Source: Clostridia bacterium
Lineage (GTDB): Bacteria; Bacillota; Clostridia; Christensenellales; Borkfalkiaceae
NCBI GenBank assembly: GCA_029062045.1
Contig: JAIDQV010000113.1
Coordinates: 1 to 37,842 of the forward strand
Length of the DNA stretch: 37,842 nucleotides
Direction: 5' to 3'
Position 1 is the stretch's first letter. Every line of letters begins with the position of its first letter. The translations under genes and the position numbers were made by a program. This document shows positions 25,901-33,653 of the stretch, piece by piece. The notes under the pieces were generated by a model. The model was not told the DNA's origin, did not search any database, and saw nothing but the letters and a program-made list of their open reading frames with translations.

Positions 25901-26068
25901 AGAAAAAGTGCCCTCTACCGCGGCGCAGACTGTGCGCTCGGCGGCAAGGGAAAGCCTGTCCTCGCAGAAAATTACGGTCTTTTGACCATTTTCTTCGTTT
26001 TTCTTGACGATATCTTTAAGTTGTTCCAGTGCAACGGACAGCGCCGCGCAGTTTATAGCGTGTAACAT
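22931..26068 (-). CDS. addB: AddB, ATP-dependent nuclease subunit B
   Basis: This is the Chi-recognition and second nuclease subunit of AddAB, 1045 residues (Bacillus about 1166). The C-terminal nuclease has VRIIDYKTGNID, and an iron-sulfur cluster is indicated by a Cys in YFSCPYLGF together with C1000-x2-C1003-x5-C1009, the usual AddB spacing. The N-terminus, MLHAINCAALSVALEQLKD, aligns where the family P-loop (G-x4-GKS/T) should be but lacks it, so ATP binding by this subunit is probably lost. The helicase-like fold is otherwise present. It is first in the operon, with an extended -10 18 bp before the start and no clear ribosome site. Confidence 0.93.
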   Translation of the reverse strand: MLHAINCAALSVALEQLKDIVKKNEENGQKTVIFCEDRLSLAAERTVCAAVEGTFSTSVFTLARFLSSEKGKAENVLSSQGSAMAVRKIIEDKKSELTLFKKLSAAGAAQSVYDTIALLYSSRVSAEDAAKAAENGGILGGKLHDLAIIYSEYEKYLQESGKQDRNAYLRQLGVVISESQKIRASCVIFLGFQAFTSTSAECVRAAFGAAESVYGLFIGGKEDLYVNEASATFIAIANEFGGAEISSARGDGLEEAEVLRRAVYNAESFYCEPVPTDKVNIYEAADTEEELEFIAVNIKKHISQGERYAKISVMLPNLDEGERALARVFSRYKIPYYADRRLSLSEHSLCAFVINYLICATSGCPFAEVDAIIASPYFPAERAQKDVFRNYLLRLANFRGGVKRAPKEEALSNLGFDMETVEKVRKEFLKGLDYLPLKGGISSICGGLRALLAYFKAENVLKDLSEKYRDNKPTAAQFSSRAYESLLTVLDEAESISGGVSVKEFVKILKSGFAAMKISLIPPKADAVFVGDLAATANTGSNVVFAAHLSGDVPSASSDTSLLTDREISALEGVNFNISPKISQVNARKRETCALNICSFKRQLYLSYSVRQNGEESGASELISYAAAAFKTTKGARLEPVSVKKVETLYRAIPYYCSEKLPAIKYLRKFAATEYAPSVYKVLSNHGFEREASAALRIPVKRAISCGQRLYLGGKSSLSPTALETYFSCPYLGFMRQGLKVQEREEGVIRAVDTGNFIHSVLQDMAEQTGSIENAEEFAKRTRAVAEEKLSKPPYSSLVDSKSGKYVADELLSEAVKISDGMYRQIKNSSFRFAQAECGCEVQLSNVKIYGRIDRVDESGDMVRIIDYKTGNIDATASKYYTGAKLQLPLYLLAVSKGKRAAGAYYFPASLEYKDKQDGVFRLQGFMDGSEEVVIASDSTVQPKMKSDYVNASLGGSRSESAMSRADFADFLEYSKLVADVGATEMLSGNIAPSPAEGTCRYCKAGGSCGVNLGKDGEERKTKSVKCSQIVGLVRKIKGDGNATD

Positions 26069-26086
26069 AAATTTTCAAGCAAAACC

Positions 26087-26095
26087 ATTATAGCA
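26087..26095 (-). promoter_or_regulatory. Extended -10 of addB-addA
   Basis: TGCTATAAT on the minus strand, 18 bp before the addB ATG; the -35 is poor. It is divergent from the lipoprotein promoter at 26136-26164. Confidence 0.55.
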
Positions 26096-26135
26096 TAAAG
26101 TGAAAGTAAATTTAAAGAATTTGGGCATAAAAGTT

Positions 26136-26164
26136 TTTACAAAATAAAAATTATATGGTATAAT
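26136..26164 (+). promoter_or_regulatory. Promoter of the unknown lipoprotein
   Basis: TTTACA (26136-26141), 17-bp spacer, TATAAT (26159-26164), with TGG before the -10 (extended type). AAAGGA lies upstream of the ATG at 26194. Confidence 0.75.
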
Positions 26165-26193
26165 GACCGTAATTTCAAATTAAAGGATATTTT

Positions 26194-27318
26194 ATGAAGA
26201 AACGTTTTGGCGTTGCCGCGTTTGCCATGGCGGCAGGATGCGCGGTTATATTTGCGGGTTGTACAGGCTGTAACGGCTGCGGTGCGAACGGAAAATCCAA
26301 CGAGGCGGCATTCAGTTCCAACTGGTATGCGGATACAAATTACAGGTATATTCAGCCCACTTTCACCGAAGGCAAAGACAACTTTGCAAAAGAAGAAATT
26401 ACTTATACAGTAGAGCATGACACGGAGTCGGCAAGCAACACCTCTTATTCGGTTAAATACGCAGACAGCACTTATAAGACGACATTCTACGCAACGACCC
26501 TCCCCAAACATTTAATTAACGAGGAGTACAGCAGTACTTACCCCGAAAACGATATTACCGTTTACTACTACAAGACGGAGCTTGACATTCCGTCCATAAC
26601 GTTCAAGGTGGGTGAAGACACCAAAACGTTTACAGACAAGTACGTGCTTACCGAAAGCTACTTTATGGACGTAAACAACCACCTGCGCCCGCTGTATTCG
26701 GCACAAAAAATAAATATGGCTTCACCAGCCGAATATCAAGTGAACAGTATCGGGCAATCATATCTTTTAATTGACCAAGACGTTTTCACTTACTATAAGT
26801 ACGACGGCTCGGCGGCAAAGACCGAAATAGTCGTTCGCGACTATGAGGGAACGCCTAATGTAACCACCTCTGTTACAGGCTTGGGCGATACTGACAACTC
26901 TTTAATAGACGTTAACGGTTTGAATATCGCTGTAAGAGCTATGCAGCTTAGCGCAAGCATGTCGCAGGTTATAAGCGTTTATTCACCTTCGGGAAAAATG
27001 CAAAACTACACATTTGCAGGTTCTTCCATCGCTTTGAACGCTGAAGAGAGAAAATCTTACGAAGGTATTTTGGCGGGCAAACAATTATACAAAGGCGGCG
27101 ATGACAGTTCTTTAAACACCGTTTGCGTAACGGCTACACTTAACGCAAGCAATGATATGACCGGCGTTTCGCAAAAGTATTGGTTTGCGGCAATAGACAA
27201 CGCGAAGAACAACACTGGCAGGGCTACGATGGTAAAGATGTCCGTTCCCCTTGCGTTCAACCTCGGCACTGTGAATTACTCGCTTAACGAAATTAAAAGC
27301 ACATTATATAATAATTAA
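26194..27318 (+). CDS. Lipoprotein of unknown function
   Basis: This 374-residue exported protein has a Lys/Arg start, a hydrophobic core and the lipobox FAGC, with lipidated Cys at about 23. The mature N-terminus is unusual: CTGCNGCGANGK, four cysteines in ten residues. The rest is rich in Ser, Thr, Tyr and Asn and predicted mostly beta, as in cell-surface proteins, and I recognise no domain. It is a monocistronic unit with a good promoter and a strong shared terminator. Base composition matches its neighbours, so it looks native. Function unknown. Confidence 0.85.
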   Translation: MKKRFGVAAFAMAAGCAVIFAGCTGCNGCGANGKSNEAAFSSNWYADTNYRYIQPTFTEGKDNFAKEEITYTVEHDTESASNTSYSVKYADSTYKTTFYATTLPKHLINEEYSSTYPENDITVYYYKTELDIPSITFKVGEDTKTFTDKYVLTESYFMDVNNHLRPLYSAQKINMASPAEYQVNSIGQSYLLIDQDVFTYYKYDGSAAKTEIVVRDYEGTPNVTTSVTGLGDTDNSLIDVNGLNIAVRAMQLSASMSQVISVYSPSGKMQNYTFAGSSIALNAEERKSYEGILAGKQLYKGGDDSSLNTVCVTATLNASNDMTGVSQKYWFAAIDNAKNNTGRATMVKMSVPLAFNLGTVNYSLNEIKSTLYNN

Positions 27319-27329
27319 AGTAAATTAAT

Positions 27330-27360
27330 AAAGCCCTGCGGCGAATGGCCGCAGGGCTTT
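27330..27360. terminator. Bidirectional terminator after the lipoprotein
   Basis: A perfect 13-bp stem AAAGCCCTGCGGC / GCCGCAGGGCTTT with a 5-nt loop and A/T runs on both sides, between convergent stop codons at 27318 and 27365. Confidence 0.95.
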
Positions 27361-27364
27361 TATA

Positions 27365-28312
27365 TTATGTAACTACGTTGATGGGTTTACCCCCTATATA
27401 TGCCTTTAAATTGCCCGCAACAATCCCCAAAAGTCTTTGGCGGGTTTCTTTAGGCACCCAACCTATATGGGGCGTTATAAGACAATTCTTCGCGCCGTAC
27501 AAGGGGTTGTCGGCACGCATAGGCTCGACCGCTACGGTATCTAGGCACGCGCCCGCAATTTGCCCTTTATTCAAGGCGGCGGCAAGCGCCACTTCGTCAA
27601 CAAGCCCGCCGCGCGCGGTGTTAATTAAAACTGCGCTGCTCTTCATAAGACTTAGAGCCTTACTATCGATTAAGTTCGCCGTCTTATCGGTCAACGGACA
27701 GTGCAAAGAAATTATATCCGAGGTTTTAAGCATCTCTTCAAAACTTACCTGTTTATAGGGGCAGTCCTTGGGCGGGGTGCGGGTGCAAATGACAACGTTT
27801 GCGCCGAAGGCCTGGGCAATTTTTGCAACAGATTTGCCAATGTTGCCGTAGCCGAAAATGCCGAAGGTTTTGCCGTACAGCTCGTAAGTGGGATAGGGAA
27901 AATAGCAAAAGGTTTTACTGCGTATCCAGTCGCCTGCGGCAACTGACGAGGTATATTCGGAAATTTTACCGTACAAATTTAAGAGAAGGGCGAAAACGTG
28001 CTGACTTACCGAGTGTGTGGAATAGTCGGGCGCGTTGCATACCGTAACACCGTGACGGCGGCAGGCTTCTATATCAACAACGTTATAGCCCGTAGCGAAA
28101 GTGCCAACGTACTTTAAGTTGGGGCAGGCGGCAAGCAGGGCTTCGTCCACTTCAACCTTGTTTACGATAAGCGCGTCCCTGTCGGCGCATAGCGAAAAAA
28201 GCTCTTCGCGTGAAATTTCACCGAAGTACTTTACTTCGCCCAGGCTTTCGAACTCCGAAAAATCCATATCGCCGTCGTATGATATTGCGCTTACGTTTAT
28301 TGCTATTTTCAA
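27365..28312 (-). CDS. D-2-hydroxyacid dehydrogenase (NAD-dependent)
   Basis: This NAD(H)-dependent oxidoreductase reduces 2-keto acids or hydroxypyruvate to D-2-hydroxy acids. It has about 315 residues, the family norm. The Rossmann motif GIFGYGNIGKSVA and the catalytic triad are present: Arg in NTARGG, Glu in VAVEPM, His in TPHIGW. The overall pattern fits glycerate dehydrogenase/hydroxypyruvate reductase, but the substrate is not fixed by sequence. The start is probably the TTG at 28312, which has AGGGG at 7 bp and yields an N-terminal MKIAI like relatives. The alternative ATG at 28327 overlaps the upstream stop (ATGA) but has no ribosome site. It is last in a three-gene operon. Confidence 0.9.
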   Translation of the reverse strand: MKIAINVSAISYDGDMDFSEFESLGEVKYFGEISREELFSLCADRDALIVNKVEVDEALLAACPNLKYVGTFATGYNVVDIEACRRHGVTVCNAPDYSTHSVSQHVFALLLNLYGKISEYTSSVAAGDWIRSKTFCYFPYPTYELYGKTFGIFGYGNIGKSVAKIAQAFGANVVICTRTPPKDCPYKQVSFEEMLKTSDIISLHCPLTDKTANLIDSKALSLMKSSAVLINTARGGLVDEVALAAALNKGQIAGACLDTVAVEPMRADNPLYGAKNCLITPHIGWVPKETRQRLLGIVAGNLKAYIGGKPINVVT

Positions 28313-28323
28313 CGCCTCACCCC

Positions 28324-28689
28324 TCATTTATTAGTAATATCGTAACTCAGCCGTATAAGCTGCTTTATATCTTCTTCGGGAACGTTTGATGAAAGCACTA
28401 CAGAAATCCAGTGCGTTTTATTCATATGGTATGCGGGAAGAACTTTGCCCTTGTGCTGTTCGCAAAGAAATTCGCGCAAATCGGGCGGGCATTTCAAATT
28501 TAAAACCTCGTTATTTCGGGCGGGCAAGCCGTAGCTTTTAAGATAGTTTGGCGAAGCCTTTAAAATAACGCCGAACCACTTGCCGCCGCTGTGTTTTAAT
28601 ACCGTTGAATAGAAGTCGCCTTCCCACGGGGTATCCGAGTAGGTTGAGGGCAGTTCTTCAATAAATTTTAAAATATCGTTTTTCGTCAT
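28324..28689 (-). CDS. MmcQ/YjbR family protein
   Basis: This 121-residue protein has the family signatures GGKWFGVILK, LKCPP and the late MNKTHWISV. YjbR-type proteins have a CyaY-like fold and are often annotated as DNA-binding, without a firmly known function. It overlaps the upstream small gene by 4 bp and touches the dehydrogenase start, so it sits in the middle of a three-gene operon. Confidence 0.9.
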   Translation of the reverse strand: MTKNDILKFIEELPSTYSDTPWEGDFYSTVLKHSGGKWFGVILKASPNYLKSYGLPARNNEVLNLKCPPDLREFLCEQHKGKVLPAYHMNKTHWISVVLSSNVPEEDIKQLIRLSYDITNK

Positions 28690-28964
28690 ATCAGTTCAAA
28701 AGTAAAATCGTCCTCGCCAAGACTTGTATTGCGGTGGAATTTTGCGGTTTTGTTATCCCCGTCAAGCACGAAGTAGTGCGCCACCCCGCCTTCCATAAGC
28801 CGAAAGCAAAGACTGCCGTCTATAATATCGTCGATGATTATCCGGAAGAACGGCAAGCGGAAAATTTCCTCTAAAAGAAACTCTCCCTTTTCGGCAAAAA
28901 GTACTTGTTCGCCGCCGTATTCGCAATCGTTTGCAACCGAGTTGACGTTAATTTTTAACCGCAT
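28686..28964 (-). CDS. Small conserved-looking protein, unknown function
   Basis: This 92-residue soluble protein is rich in acidic and aromatic residues (FRLPFFRIIIDDIIDG) and has no motif I recognise. It is accepted as real because it overlaps the next gene by 4 bp, shares its codon and base use, and has a near-consensus promoter. That promoter places the -10 only ten bases before the ATG, so the transcript is probably leaderless and no ribosome site is present. Confidence 0.7.
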   Translation of the reverse strand: MRLKINVNSVANDCEYGGEQVLFAEKGEFLLEEIFRLPFFRIIIDDIIDGSLCFRLMEGGVAHYFVLDGDNKTAKFHRNTSLGEDDFTFELI

Positions 28965-28974
28965 AGTTTAATTA

Positions 28975-29003
28975 ATTATATCAATTTTCATATAAAAAAG
29001 CAA
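28975..29003 (-). promoter_or_regulatory. Promoter of the three-gene dehydrogenase operon, leaderless type
   Basis: TTGCTT (28998-29003), 17-bp spacer, TATAAT (28975-28980), with TGA before the -10, on the minus strand. The ATG at 28964 follows ten bases after the -10. Confidence 0.7.
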
Positions 29004-29044
29004 TAGAATTTTTGCGCGGGGGTATGTACAAATTAAAAAACGGG

Positions 29045-29053
29045 TGATATAAT
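29045..29053 (+). promoter_or_regulatory. Extended -10 of the sugar kinase gene
   Basis: TGATATAAT (TGnTATAAT) with a weak TGTACA -35 at 18 bp; GAGGG precedes the ATG at 29075. It is divergent from the promoter at 28975-29003. Confidence 0.6.
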
Positions 29054-29074
29054 TAAAATAAGCGAGGGAAAATT

Positions 29075-30109
29075 ATGGCAGATACAAGCAAGATTAAATT
29101 TATAACTATGGGCGAACTTTTACTTAGACTTTCGCCCCCTAACTATGAAAAAATACGCACCACCGACGAATTCAAAGTAACTTACGGCGGCGCGGAAGCG
29201 AACGTAGCGGCGTCCCTTTCAAACTTGGGTATTGACGCCTCTTACTTCACCGTTGTGCCCGACAGTTCTATCGGCAAGGCGGCGATAAGATATTTGCGCT
29301 CTAACGACGTGCACTGCTCGCCCTGCATTTATTCTAACCAAGGCAGAATGGGCATTTACTTTTTGGAAGAGGGCTTCGGCGTGCGCTCTTCAAAGGTTAC
29401 GTACGACAGAAAGGACAGCGCTTTTTCAAAGTACGATTATTCGCAAATAGATTTTAAAGAAAAGCTGAAAGGCTTTACCTGGTTACATACTTCGGGTATT
29501 ACGCCCGCCCTTTCGGAAAATTGCCGCAAACTTGTTTTATACGCGCTTAAAGCGGCGAAAGAGCTTGGCATGACAGTCAGCTTTGACTGCAACTTCCGTT
29601 CGGCGCTGTGGGGCTGGCAGGAAGCGCGCGACTGCATAACGGAATATTTGCCCTACGTTGACGTACTCTTCGGCATAGAGCCCATTAATCTTCGCGACGA
29701 GAACGGCAAGGACATAAAAGACGGGCTTTCGATGAACCCTTCCTATAAAGAGCAGGACAGAATTTTCAGAGAGCTTCACAAGCGTTACAACTTCAAGGCG
29801 ATAGGCAGGCACGTAAGATACGTGCATTCGGGCAGCGAAAACAGCCTTAAAGCATTTATGTGGTACGACGGCGAAACTTACGAAAGCCGTACCTTCCGCT
29901 TCAATATTCTGGACAGGGTCGGCGGCGGCGACGCTTTTGCAAGCGGTATGATTTACGCGATTATGCGCGGAATGAGCCCTGACGAGATTGTGAACTTTGC
30001 GGTTGCATCTTCCGTAATCAAGCACACCATGCACGGCGACTTTAACATCACCGACGATGCGGAATCCATTAAAAAGATTATGAACCAAGAGTTTGAAATT
30101 AGGCGTTAA
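29075..30109 (+). CDS. kdgK: PfkB-family sugar kinase, probable 2-keto-3-deoxygluconate kinase
   Basis: This ribokinase-family enzyme would phosphorylate 2-keto-3-deoxygluconate to KDPG, the last kinase step in pectin and uronate breakdown. It has 344 residues. The substrate-side YGGAEANVAASL (about 32-43) is the family's first signature, and the C-terminal RVGGGDAFASG holds the anion hole and catalytic Asp. The opening MGELLLRLSPP is common in KdgK-type members. The gene is monocistronic with its own promoter and terminator. A pectin esterase-like lipoprotein elsewhere in the window fits, but there are no KDG-pathway neighbours, so other sugar substrates such as fructose remain possible. Confidence 0.82.
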   Translation: MADTSKIKFITMGELLLRLSPPNYEKIRTTDEFKVTYGGAEANVAASLSNLGIDASYFTVVPDSSIGKAAIRYLRSNDVHCSPCIYSNQGRMGIYFLEEGFGVRSSKVTYDRKDSAFSKYDYSQIDFKEKLKGFTWLHTSGITPALSENCRKLVLYALKAAKELGMTVSFDCNFRSALWGWQEARDCITEYLPYVDVLFGIEPINLRDENGKDIKDGLSMNPSYKEQDRIFRELHKRYNFKAIGRHVRYVHSGSENSLKAFMWYDGETYESRTFRFNILDRVGGGDAFASGMIYAIMRGMSPDEIVNFAVASSVIKHTMHGDFNITDDAESIKKIMNQEFEIRR

Positions 30110-30119
30110 CTACATACGA

Positions 30120-30155
30120 AAAAGCCTCCGCGGGCAGTTGCCCGCGGAGGCTTTT
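30120..30155. terminator. Bidirectional terminator between kdgK and hppA
   Basis: A perfect 16-bp stem (AAAAGCCTCCGCGGGC and its complement) with an AGTT loop, between the convergent stop codons. Confidence 0.95.
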
Positions 30156-30163
30156 AATTTAAC

Positions 30164-32383
30164 TTAAAGTCCCAAAAGGTTGAAAAGATTATATTGGTTG
30201 AACACCACTACCGCAACGAGGGATATGGTTGACATTATTTTAATTAATATGTCAAGCGAAGGTCCGACGGTATCTTTCAAGGGGTCGCCTACCGTGTCGC
30301 CAACGACTGCCGCGTCATGCGCGGGTGAGCCTTTACCGACGTTTTCTTCGGCGTTCTCTTTTTCCGCCTTTTCGATTTCGGCTTTGATTTCGTTCAAGCC
30401 GCCCGCCTCGATGTACTTCTTAGCGTTATCCCACGCGCCGCCCGAGTTGCCGCAGAAAAGCGCCAGCATAATTGCCGTTATGGTTGCGCCTATAAGCACG
30501 CCGCCCACAAATTCGGGGCCGAACACAAAGCCCGTAACAAGCGGGAACAATATGCAGAATATGCAGGGTACGCGCATCTCTTTAAGCGCGCCCTGTGAAG
30601 AAATTTCGATACAGGTTTTATAGTCGGGCTTTTCGGTGCCGCCGAGTATGCCGGGATATTCCCTGAACTGCCTGCGCACTTCCTCTACCATCTTCCTTGC
30701 CGCTTTTGCAACGGCTTTTATCAAAAGCCCTGAGAAGAAGAACGGCAGCGCCGCGCCGCAAAGCGCACCGCATAACGTCAGCGGGTCTATAAGATTTAAA
30801 AGCAAATCGCCGCCCGTGAACGCGTAGAGATATGAAGTCATAAGCGACAGCGCCGCAAACGCCGCAGAGCCTATCGCAAAGCCCTTTCCTATTGCCGCGG
30901 TGGTGTTGCCTACACTGTCAAGTTTATCGGTGATTTCACGCACTTCGGGGTCAAGCTCGCTCATTTCGGCTATGCCGCCGGCGTTGTCGGATATAGGTCC
31001 GTAAGTATCAACCGAAACAGTTGCCGCCACGAAGGAAAGCATACCGAGGGCCGCACACGCAACGCCGTACATACCCGCAATTTCGTAAGAGCCGAATATT
31101 GCAACAGCAAGCACTACTACGGGAAGCATACAGCTTATCATGCCCTCTGCAAGCCCCTGCGTTACGGTGAGGGCGGGGCCTTCCTTGGAAGCGTGCGCTA
31201 TGCCCTTGGTGGGCTTGTAGTCGTAGCTGGTGTAGTATTCCGAAATAATGCCTATTACTATGCCCGCGATTATTCCGCAAACGGCGGCAAGCCAGGGCGA
31301 AAATTCGCCTACGTTGAATTTTACCCATTCGTGCATTTCGTCCCACGAAACGTTCCTGAACATAAAGTAGCTCAGTATCGCGCCCACTGCAACGGTTACA
31401 CCCGCCGCTATCCAGGTGGCGATATTAAGTTCCATATGCACGTTTTTGGAAAGTTTGGGTTTTATAACTATGTAAGATATTCCTATTATGCAAGCCAGAA
31501 GTCCGCACCCTGCGAACACTATGGGGAAGAGCATAAGACTTTGTAAGAAAGCCGCGTCCGTAAACACGGCGGTGTGTGTAAAGAGTTCGCACGCGAGCAT
31601 TACTGCCGATAAAATGGCGCCCACGTAGCTTTCCAAAAGGTCGCTTCCCAAGCCCGCTACGTCGCCAACGTTATCGCCAACGTTATCCGCAATGGTTGCG
31701 GGGTTGCGGGGGTCGTCTTCGGGAATGTGCGCCTCCGTCTTGCCGACAAGGTCCGCGCCCATATCCGCGGCTTTGGTGTAAATACCGCCGCCCACACGGT
31801 TGAACATTGCAATTATGGAACAACCCAAAGCATAACCCGACAAAGTCATTGTGAACGACGCGGGAAGCTGGGTTATAAAGTTTTTGGAAATTTCACCGGA
31901 GATAATTTCGTCGATTTGACCTGCGCCGAGGCCGAAAATCAAATACACCGCTACAACGCCCAAAAGCGCGAAGCCCGCAACGCAAAGCCCCATAACCGAG
32001 CCGCCTTTAAATGCGACCTTAAGAGTTTTGCCCACGTCCTTGGTCTTGCGCGCCGTGTTGGTCACGCGCACGTTGGAATAGGTTGCTATCTTCATACCTA
32101 CCCAGCCGGCGGATGCGCTCATTACAGCGCCGATTACGAAGGCAATCGCCGCCTGCCAGCTTATTACGATAAATACCAAAACTGCTATTACTGCGCCGAT
32201 TATGGCAACCAGCTTGTATTCGTATTTTATGAAAGCGTTTGCGCCTATTCTTATGGCGCCCGCTATTTCACCCATCTTCTCGGTGCCTTCTTCCAGCTTT
32301 TTAACGCAAAAGTAGTTGAACACCGCGTAAGCTATTGCAAGAACAATTGCAATGCCGGCAATAATAAGCAGTAAATTTTCCAT
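30164..32383 (-). CDS. hppA: Membrane-bound ion-pumping pyrophosphatase, K+-dependent type
   Basis: This integral membrane pump couples hydrolysis of pyrophosphate to export of Na+ or H+. It has 739 residues and about 16 membrane spans. Active-site signatures are complete: GADLVGKTE, EDDPRNPATIADNVGDNVGD (about 210-240), and late DNAKKYIEAGG with SPAHDAAVVGDTVGDPLKDT. In GNTTAAIGKGFAIGSAA the residue after GNTT is Ala rather than Lys, which marks the K+-dependent class. Whether it moves Na+ or H+ is not settled here. AGAGG precedes the start, and the flavoprotein gene ends 24 bp upstream, so it is the last gene of the HIT-flavoprotein-hppA operon. Confidence 0.96.
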   Translation of the reverse strand: MENLLLIIAGIAIVLAIAYAVFNYFCVKKLEEGTEKMGEIAGAIRIGANAFIKYEYKLVAIIGAVIAVLVFIVISWQAAIAFVIGAVMSASAGWVGMKIATYSNVRVTNTARKTKDVGKTLKVAFKGGSVMGLCVAGFALLGVVAVYLIFGLGAGQIDEIISGEISKNFITQLPASFTMTLSGYALGCSIIAMFNRVGGGIYTKAADMGADLVGKTEAHIPEDDPRNPATIADNVGDNVGDVAGLGSDLLESYVGAILSAVMLACELFTHTAVFTDAAFLQSLMLFPIVFAGCGLLACIIGISYIVIKPKLSKNVHMELNIATWIAAGVTVAVGAILSYFMFRNVSWDEMHEWVKFNVGEFSPWLAAVCGIIAGIVIGIISEYYTSYDYKPTKGIAHASKEGPALTVTQGLAEGMISCMLPVVVLAVAIFGSYEIAGMYGVACAALGMLSFVAATVSVDTYGPISDNAGGIAEMSELDPEVREITDKLDSVGNTTAAIGKGFAIGSAAFAALSLMTSYLYAFTGGDLLLNLIDPLTLCGALCGAALPFFFSGLLIKAVAKAARKMVEEVRRQFREYPGILGGTEKPDYKTCIEISSQGALKEMRVPCIFCILFPLVTGFVFGPEFVGGVLIGATITAIMLALFCGNSGGAWDNAKKYIEAGGLNEIKAEIEKAEKENAEENVGKGSPAHDAAVVGDTVGDPLKDTVGPSLDILIKIMSTISLVAVVVFNQYNLFNLLGL

Positions 32384-32407
32384 AATTACCTCTTAAGTAT
32401 TATATGC

Positions 32408-33634
32408 TTAATCCTGGGGTAAAGATTTTAAGTAAGCGTCCATAGCGGCGGCAACGCGCTTTGCCGTGTCAACCGCTTCGACAACGGTCTTCGCGCCGCG
32501 CACGACGTCGCCTGCGGCGAACAGCCCCTTGCGGGTGGTTGAACCGTCGGGGTTGATTTTAGCAAGCCCGCGCTCGTTTGTTTCAAGTCCTTCCGTCTGT
32601 GTAAGAATGAGGTTTGAAGGGCGCTGTGAAATACATATCATAACGCTGTCCGCTTCCATAAGCGTAGTTTCTTTAGAAACGCTTAAAATGCGCCCCTCTT
32701 CGTCGCAAACGGTGTCGGCAAACAGAACGCCGTTGTCGGTAATTTCAACGGGCTGCTTGTTGAATACGAACTCTGCACCCTCGATTTCGGCGTACTCTCT
32801 CTCTTCGTCGCTTGCCGAAACTTTGTCGCTTCTGACGGTGATTTTAACGTCGCGTACGCCCTTTCTTAAAGCCGTGCGCGCTACGTCCATTGCAACGTTG
32901 CCCGCGCCGATTATAACCATTTTTTGACCGAGCTTGTAAACGTCGGGGCGCTCTAAGAAGTGTACGCCGTAGTGAACGTGACCAAGCGTTTCACCCTTGA
33001 TGTTCAAGGCTATGGGCCAGGTTACGCCCGTACCTATGGAAATCGCCTTGAAGCCGTCGCGGAAAAGCTCTTCTATGCCGAAGGCTTTGCCGATAGTTAC
33101 GTTGTATTTTATCTTAACGCCCAGCTTTCTCAAAAGCCCTTCGTACTTGTCCACTATGGCTTTGGGAAGGCGGAACTCGGGTATGCCGTATCTCAATACG
33201 CCGCCTATTTCCGTCTTGCTTTCAAATATAGTTACATCGTAACCGAGCTGCGCCATTTTAATTGAAATGGTTATACCCGCAGGACCCGAACCCACGACTG
33301 CAACTTTAATGCCGTTGGGCTCCGCCTTTTCGAGTTCGAGGCTGTCAAGGTAGTGCCCCGAAACGAAGTTTTCGATAGTGCTTATTTCAACGGGCTCGCC
33401 CTTGATACCGCGTACGCAGTGCCCCTGGCACTGGTTTGCATGGTTGCACACAATCGAGCATACCACGGAAAGCGGGTTGTTATCAAACACCATTTTGCCC
33501 GCTTTTTTGATGTCGCCGTTTAAGAACGTTGAAATCATATCGGGAATGGGCGTGCTTACGGGGCAGCCCTGCCTGCACAAAGGCTTTTTACAGTTTAAAC
33601 ATCTTTTTGCTTCGGCAATTACGTTATGTGCCAT
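32408..33634 (-). CDS. GltD/NfnB-like FAD-dependent NAD(P)H oxidoreductase
   Basis: This 408-residue flavoprotein has the architecture of the glutamate synthase small subunit. The N-terminal iron-sulfur region carries cysteines in CLNCKKPLCRQGC (about 13-25) and CSIVCNHANQCQGHC (about 59-73). The FAD-binding VAVVGSGPAGI comes next, then a second Rossmann motif for NAD(P)H, VIIGAGNVAMDVA, and the C-terminal LFAAGDVV. It is shorter than GltD or NfnB (about 460-480) and no GltB or NfnA partner is in the window, so its electron partner is unknown. It lies between a HIT protein and hppA in one operon. Glutamate synthase and transhydrogenase roles are both possible. Confidence 0.85.
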   Translation of the reverse strand: MAHNVIAEAKRCLNCKKPLCRQGCPVSTPIPDMISTFLNGDIKKAGKMVFDNNPLSVVCSIVCNHANQCQGHCVRGIKGEPVEISTIENFVSGHYLDSLELEKAEPNGIKVAVVGSGPAGITISIKMAQLGYDVTIFESKTEIGGVLRYGIPEFRLPKAIVDKYEGLLRKLGVKIKYNVTIGKAFGIEELFRDGFKAISIGTGVTWPIALNIKGETLGHVHYGVHFLERPDVYKLGQKMVIIGAGNVAMDVARTALRKGVRDVKITVRSDKVSASDEEREYAEIEGAEFVFNKQPVEITDNGVLFADTVCDEEGRILSVSKETTLMEADSVMICISQRPSNLILTQTEGLETNERGLAKINPDGSTTRKGLFAAGDVVRGAKTVVEAVDTAKRVAAAMDAYLKSLPQD

Positions 33635-33653
33635 AAAATTTTCTCCTCTCTAA

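Noticed and set aside
28313-28327. ATG start for the hydroxyacid dehydrogenase
   Set aside because: Not excluded, but TTG at 28312 has AGGGG seven bases upstream and gives the N-terminus expected from the family.
31727-32374. Plus-strand open frame of 215 codons
   Set aside because: It is antisense to the pyrophosphatase gene and matches no protein type; a shadow of GC-rich codons.
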